DNA from: DATBGO01 sp963785765
GTDB taxonomy: Bacteria > Actinomycetota > Actinomycetes > Streptosporangiales > Streptosporangiaceae
Direction: 5' to 3'
Assembly: GCA_963785765.1 (NCBI GenBank)
Contig: CAWAWM010000008.1
Span: 558,001-622,000, forward strand
DNA length: 64,000 nucleotides
Made by a program: the position numbers and the translations under genes. Shown here piece by piece: positions 61,322 through 64,000 of this stretch; positions within the stretch are counted from its first letter, which is position 1, and each line of letters begins with the position of its first letter. A model generated the notes under the pieces. The model did not search any database. It was not told the DNA's origin and worked only from the letters and a program-made list of their open reading frames with translations.

Positions 61322-62905
61322 ATGCCGATAGCTGAGATCACCCGTGCTGAGAGCGCTGACCGGGCCCGGCTCCTGCAGGTGGAGTCTTACGAGGTCGCCC
61401 TCGATCTCACCCGGGGCGCCGAGGTCTTCGGCTCCACCAGCGTGATCAGGTTCGGCTGCCGGCGGCCTGGCGCGTCCACGTTCGTCGACCTGATCGCGGA
61501 CCGGATTCATCAGATCACCCTGAACGGCACGGCGATCGACCCGGCCACGGCGGCCGCTGACGGCCGGATCCTGCTCACCGGCCTGGCCGACCGCAACGAG
61601 CTGACCATCGCGGCCGACTGCCGGTACTCAGCCGACGGCACCGGCCTACACCGGGCGGTGGACTCCGCTGACGGCAAGATCTACACGTACACGAAGTTCG
61701 AGCCTGCCTACGCCCGCCGGGTGTTCGCCAACTTCGAGCAGCCGGACCTGAAGGCGGCGTTCACCTTTCACGTCACAGTCCCCGCGGGCTGGACGGTGCT
61801 GTCGAACCAGCCCGGAGCCGGGGCCGAGCCGGACGGCCACGGCGCCGCGGTGTGGCGTTTCGCGCCCACGCCGCCGATTTCCACCTACCTGACGGCTGTG
61901 GCGGCCGGTGAATACCACCTGGTCACCGATTCGCACACCACCCCGCGCGGCCAGCGGATCCCGCTCGGGTTTGCCTGCCGGGCCTCGCTCGCCGGGCACC
62001 TCGACACCGCCGACATCGCCCTGATCACCCGCCAGGGCCTGGACTTCTTCACCGGCCTGTTCGAGGTCGACTACCCGTTCGACAAGTACGACCAGATCTT
62101 CGTGCCCGGGTACAGCGCCGGCGCCACGGAGAACGTCGGCTGCGTGATCGTCTCGGACCAGATGCTGTTCCGCTCGAAGGTGACGGCCAACCAGTACGGG
62201 CTGCGCGCCATGGTGATGCTGCACGAGATGGCGCACATGTGGTTCGGCGATCTCGTAACGATGAAATGGTGGGGCGATCTGTGGCTTAATGAGTCATTCG
62301 CGGAGTTCTGCGGGTGGCTGGCGAGCGCCGAGGCCACCCGCTTTACCGACGCCTGGACCACATTCGCGATCGGCCGCAAGGGCTGGGGCTACATGCAGGA
62401 CCAGCTGTCCTCCACGCATCCGATCGCGGCGGACGTGCCCACCCTGAGCCAGGCGGTGGCGAACTTCGACGGGATCAGCTACGCCAAAGGCGCATCGGTG
62501 CTGCGGCAGCTGGTCGCGGTGGTGGGCCGGGAGCCGTTCTTCGCAGCGATCCGCGGCTACTTCGCCGCGCACGCCTGGGGCAACGCGGAGCTCGCGGATC
62601 TGCTGGCCGCGGTGGAGTCGAGCGCGGGCACCAGCCTGGCGGACTGGTCGAAGGCCTGGCTGGAGACCGCCGGCCCAACACCCTCCGCTGTGATTTCGAG
62701 GTCGCCGAAACCGGGGCGTTCACCTCGTTTGCCGTGCTGCAGGAGGCCCCGGCGCAGCACCCGACCTTGCGGCCGCATCGCCTGGCCATCGGCCTGTACG
62801 CGCGCGACGGCGGCGCGCTGGCGCGGGTGCGCCGGGTGCAGATCGACATTGCGGGGACGCGCACCGAGGTGCCCGAGCTCGCGGGCGTCATGCAGCCCGA
62901 CCTGA
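61322..62905 (+). CDS. pepN: Aminopeptidase N (M1), N-terminal part (frameshifted gene)
   Basis: 527 residues as read; conserved to about residue 450 (base 62674). Zinc aminopeptidase releasing N-terminal amino acids from peptides. The substrate-binding motif reads GATENVG (about 265, for the usual GAMEN), and the zinc site is H301-E302-M-A-H305 with the distant glutamate in WLNESFAEF. Actinobacterial PepN features such as YEVALDLTRGAEVFGSTSVIRF are seen at the N-terminus. After LEWSKAWLETAG-like sequence (DWSKAWLETAGP) the frame shifts; the rest is at 62677-63867. Together they make about 848 residues, the normal size. Confidence 0.9.
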   Translation: MPIAEITRAESADRARLLQVESYEVALDLTRGAEVFGSTSVIRFGCRRPGASTFVDLIADRIHQITLNGTAIDPATAAADGRILLTGLADRNELTIAADCRYSADGTGLHRAVDSADGKIYTYTKFEPAYARRVFANFEQPDLKAAFTFHVTVPAGWTVLSNQPGAGAEPDGHGAAVWRFAPTPPISTYLTAVAAGEYHLVTDSHTTPRGQRIPLGFACRASLAGHLDTADIALITRQGLDFFTGLFEVDYPFDKYDQIFVPGYSAGATENVGCVIVSDQMLFRSKVTANQYGLRAMVMLHEMAHMWFGDLVTMKWWGDLWLNESFAEFCGWLASAEATRFTDAWTTFAIGRKGWGYMQDQLSSTHPIAADVPTLSQAVANFDGISYAKGASVLRQLVAVVGREPFFAAIRGYFAAHAWGNAELADLLAAVESSAGTSLADWSKAWLETAGPTPSAVISRSPKPGRSPRLPCCRRPRRSTRPCGRIAWPSACTRATAARWRGCAGCRSTLRGRAPRCPSSRASCSPT

Positions 62906-63867
62906 TCGTGGTGAACGACGGTGACCTCGATTACGCGATCGTCCGCTTCGACCAGCGATCGATCAAGACACTGACCGAGGCGATCGGCGCGGTCACTGAC
63001 CCGCTCACGCGCGCCGTGTGCTGGAACGCGGCGATTGACATGGTGCGGCAGGCGGAGCTGGCGCTGCCCGCCTTCGTGCGGATGGTGGCGGACGGTATCG
63101 GCCAGGAGTCAGTACCGGTGCTCCAGGCCCTGTCCTCGGTCACCGAGCAGATGATGACGCTGACCGGGGACCCGCAGTGGGTGGCGGAGGGGAAGCGGGA
63201 ACTTGGCTCGGCCGGGACCAGGCTGCTGCTGGCCGCGGCGCCAGGCAGCGACCACCAGCTCGCCTGGGCGCAGCTGCTCAGCTGGACCGCGACCGCGCCT
63301 GACCAGCTCGACCTGCTCGCGGCGCTGCTCGACGGCAGTGCCCTCGTGCCCGGCCTGGCCGTCGATGCCGACCTGCGCTGGGCCATCCTGCGGCGGCTCG
63401 CCACGATGGGGCGGGCCGGCGATGAGCAGACCGATGCCGAGCTGGACCGCGATCCCACCGACGCAGGCCGCCGGCACTGGGCGGCCTGCCGGGCGGCGAT
63501 CGGCGACGCCGAGCACAAGGCGGCGGCCTGGCGGCTGCTGACGCAGACAACTGACCTCGGGACTCAGGGCATCGCCGAGGTCGCCCGCGGCCTGGTTCAG
63601 CCCGAGCACGCGGACTTGCTCGGGCCCTACGTGCAGCGGTACTTCGACGTCCTGCCAGAAATCTGGTCGTCGCGCAGCGAGCACGCCCGGGCCAGGCTCA
63701 GCGAGCAGCTGTTCCCGTACCCGGCGTCCTCGCCGGAGCTGCTGGCGCAGATCGACGCCTTCCTGGCCGAGCAGGGACGCGATCCTGGCCTGGAACGCGT
63801 CCTGGCCGAGCGGCGCGACATCGTTACGGCTGCCTTGCGCTCCCGCGCGCTGGCCTGGCGATCCTGA
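62677..63867 (+). CDS. pepN: Aminopeptidase N (M1), C-terminal part (frameshifted gene)
   Basis: Starts in mid-protein with NTLRCDFEVAETGAFTSFAV, the expected continuation after KAWLETAG. It contains the beta domain (RVRRVQIDIAGTRTEVPELAG, DLIVVNDGDLDYAIVRFD) and the helical ERAP1-C-like domain (AVCWNAAIDMVRQAELALPAF, LAWAQLLSWTATAPDQLDLL and LFPYPASSPELLAQIDAFL). The frame is also open upstream to 62314. One missing base in the CCC run at 62674-62676 would join both parts. Confidence 0.88.
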   Translation, partial: NTLRCDFEVAETGAFTSFAVLQEAPAQHPTLRPHRLAIGLYARDGGALARVRRVQIDIAGTRTEVPELAGVMQPDLIVVNDGDLDYAIVRFDQRSIKTLTEAIGAVTDPLTRAVCWNAAIDMVRQAELALPAFVRMVADGIGQESVPVLQALSSVTEQMMTLTGDPQWVAEGKRELGSAGTRLLLAAAPGSDHQLAWAQLLSWTATAPDQLDLLAALLDGSALVPGLAVDADLRWAILRRLATMGRAGDEQTDAELDRDPTDAGRRHWAACRAAIGDAEHKAAAWRLLTQTTDLGTQGIAEVARGLVQPEHADLLGPYVQRYFDVLPEIWSSRSEHARARLSEQLFPYPASSPELLAQIDAFLAEQGRDPGLERVLAERRDIVTAALRSRALAWRS

Positions 63868-63909
63868 GGTCCGCCCGCCCGGCGGCGTCGTGACGCCAGC
63901 GTCCTGACC

Positions 63910-63984
63910 ACCGCGTTCCCGGCCACCGCGTTCCCGGCCACCGTGTCCCCGGCCACGACTTTCCCAGCCACCGCGTCCTGACCG
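63910..63984. repeat. 15-base imperfect tandem repeat after pepN
   Basis: Units ACCGCGTTCCCGGCC at 63910 and 63925 are identical; 63940, 63955 and 63970 are progressively diverged. Placed about 40 bases after the pepN stop; the window ends just beyond. Confidence 0.88.
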
Positions 63985-64000
63985 CCTGCATCCTGACCGC

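Overview
The window is very GC-rich with dense, often overlapping genes and frequent GTG starts. Gene content (ECF42-type sigma factor with its YCII partner, paired dynamin-like GTPases, DUF6504 and DUF6412 proteins, LuxR/NarL two-component pairs, luciferase-like flavin oxidoreductase) points to a high-GC actinomycete, perhaps a filamentous one such as Streptosporangiales. I cannot fix the genus from sequence alone.

Purine block (1-26745). The window opens with the C-terminal end of an adenine deaminase, followed by a conventional three-gene xanthine dehydrogenase set (FAD, 2Fe-2S, molybdopterin subunits). An MMPL transporter, an ABC exporter and a two-component system (4547-10918) interrupt it. 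Then comes the most interesting region, 11109-26745. A leftward operon encodes a YgfM-like FAD subunit, a YgfN/XdhD-like molybdenum hydroxylase whose iron-sulfur domain has lost all eight cysteines, an XdhC chaperone and YqeB. A divergent rightward operon encodes a fused 2Fe-2S/molybdopterin hydroxylase resembling Se-dependent xanthine dehydrogenase, SsnA amidohydrolase, a luciferase-like flavin oxidoreductase, an aspartate-carbamoyltransferase homologue, a YgeW-like carbamoyltransferase and two fold-type II PLP enzymes. This resembles the E. coli yge/ygf/ssnA/xdhD purine-breakdown cluster, rearranged and with different enzymes at several steps. The likely joint job is stepwise dismantling of purines through ureido intermediates to carbamoyl phosphate, ammonia and a small carbon acid.

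Mixed region (26965-43678). It holds two MFS transporters, a secreted basic protein, the ECF42 sigma factor and YCII pair, a phosphotransferase, an STM3941-like membrane protein, a lipoprotein hydrolase, two acetyltransferases, a secreted ricin-type lectin, tRNA-Arg(TCT), a beta-lactamase-fold esterase, a frameshifted EamA transporter, DUF6412 next to a frameshifted YidC, glycine hydroxymethyltransferase and a DUF6504 protein.

Surface-glycan region (44265-50317). A secreted DUF1906 glycoside-hydrolase-like protein with a beta-propeller tail is followed by sqdB (UDP-sulfoquinovose synthase), a GtrA-type membrane protein, a GT2 glycosyltransferase and a sugar epimerase.

Final region (50521-64000). 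It contains a lone cobH, two dynamin-like GTPases (the first frameshifted), an HtrA-like protease with PDZ domain, a methyltransferase, SSB, a membrane protein, a second histidine kinase/regulator pair and a frameshifted aminopeptidase N. Two genome-style traits stand out: short tandem repeats (14-22 bp units) placed just after gene ends, and about six apparent frameshifts, all to the right of 32 kb, several in repeats or C/G runs, which could be sequencing errors or real decay.
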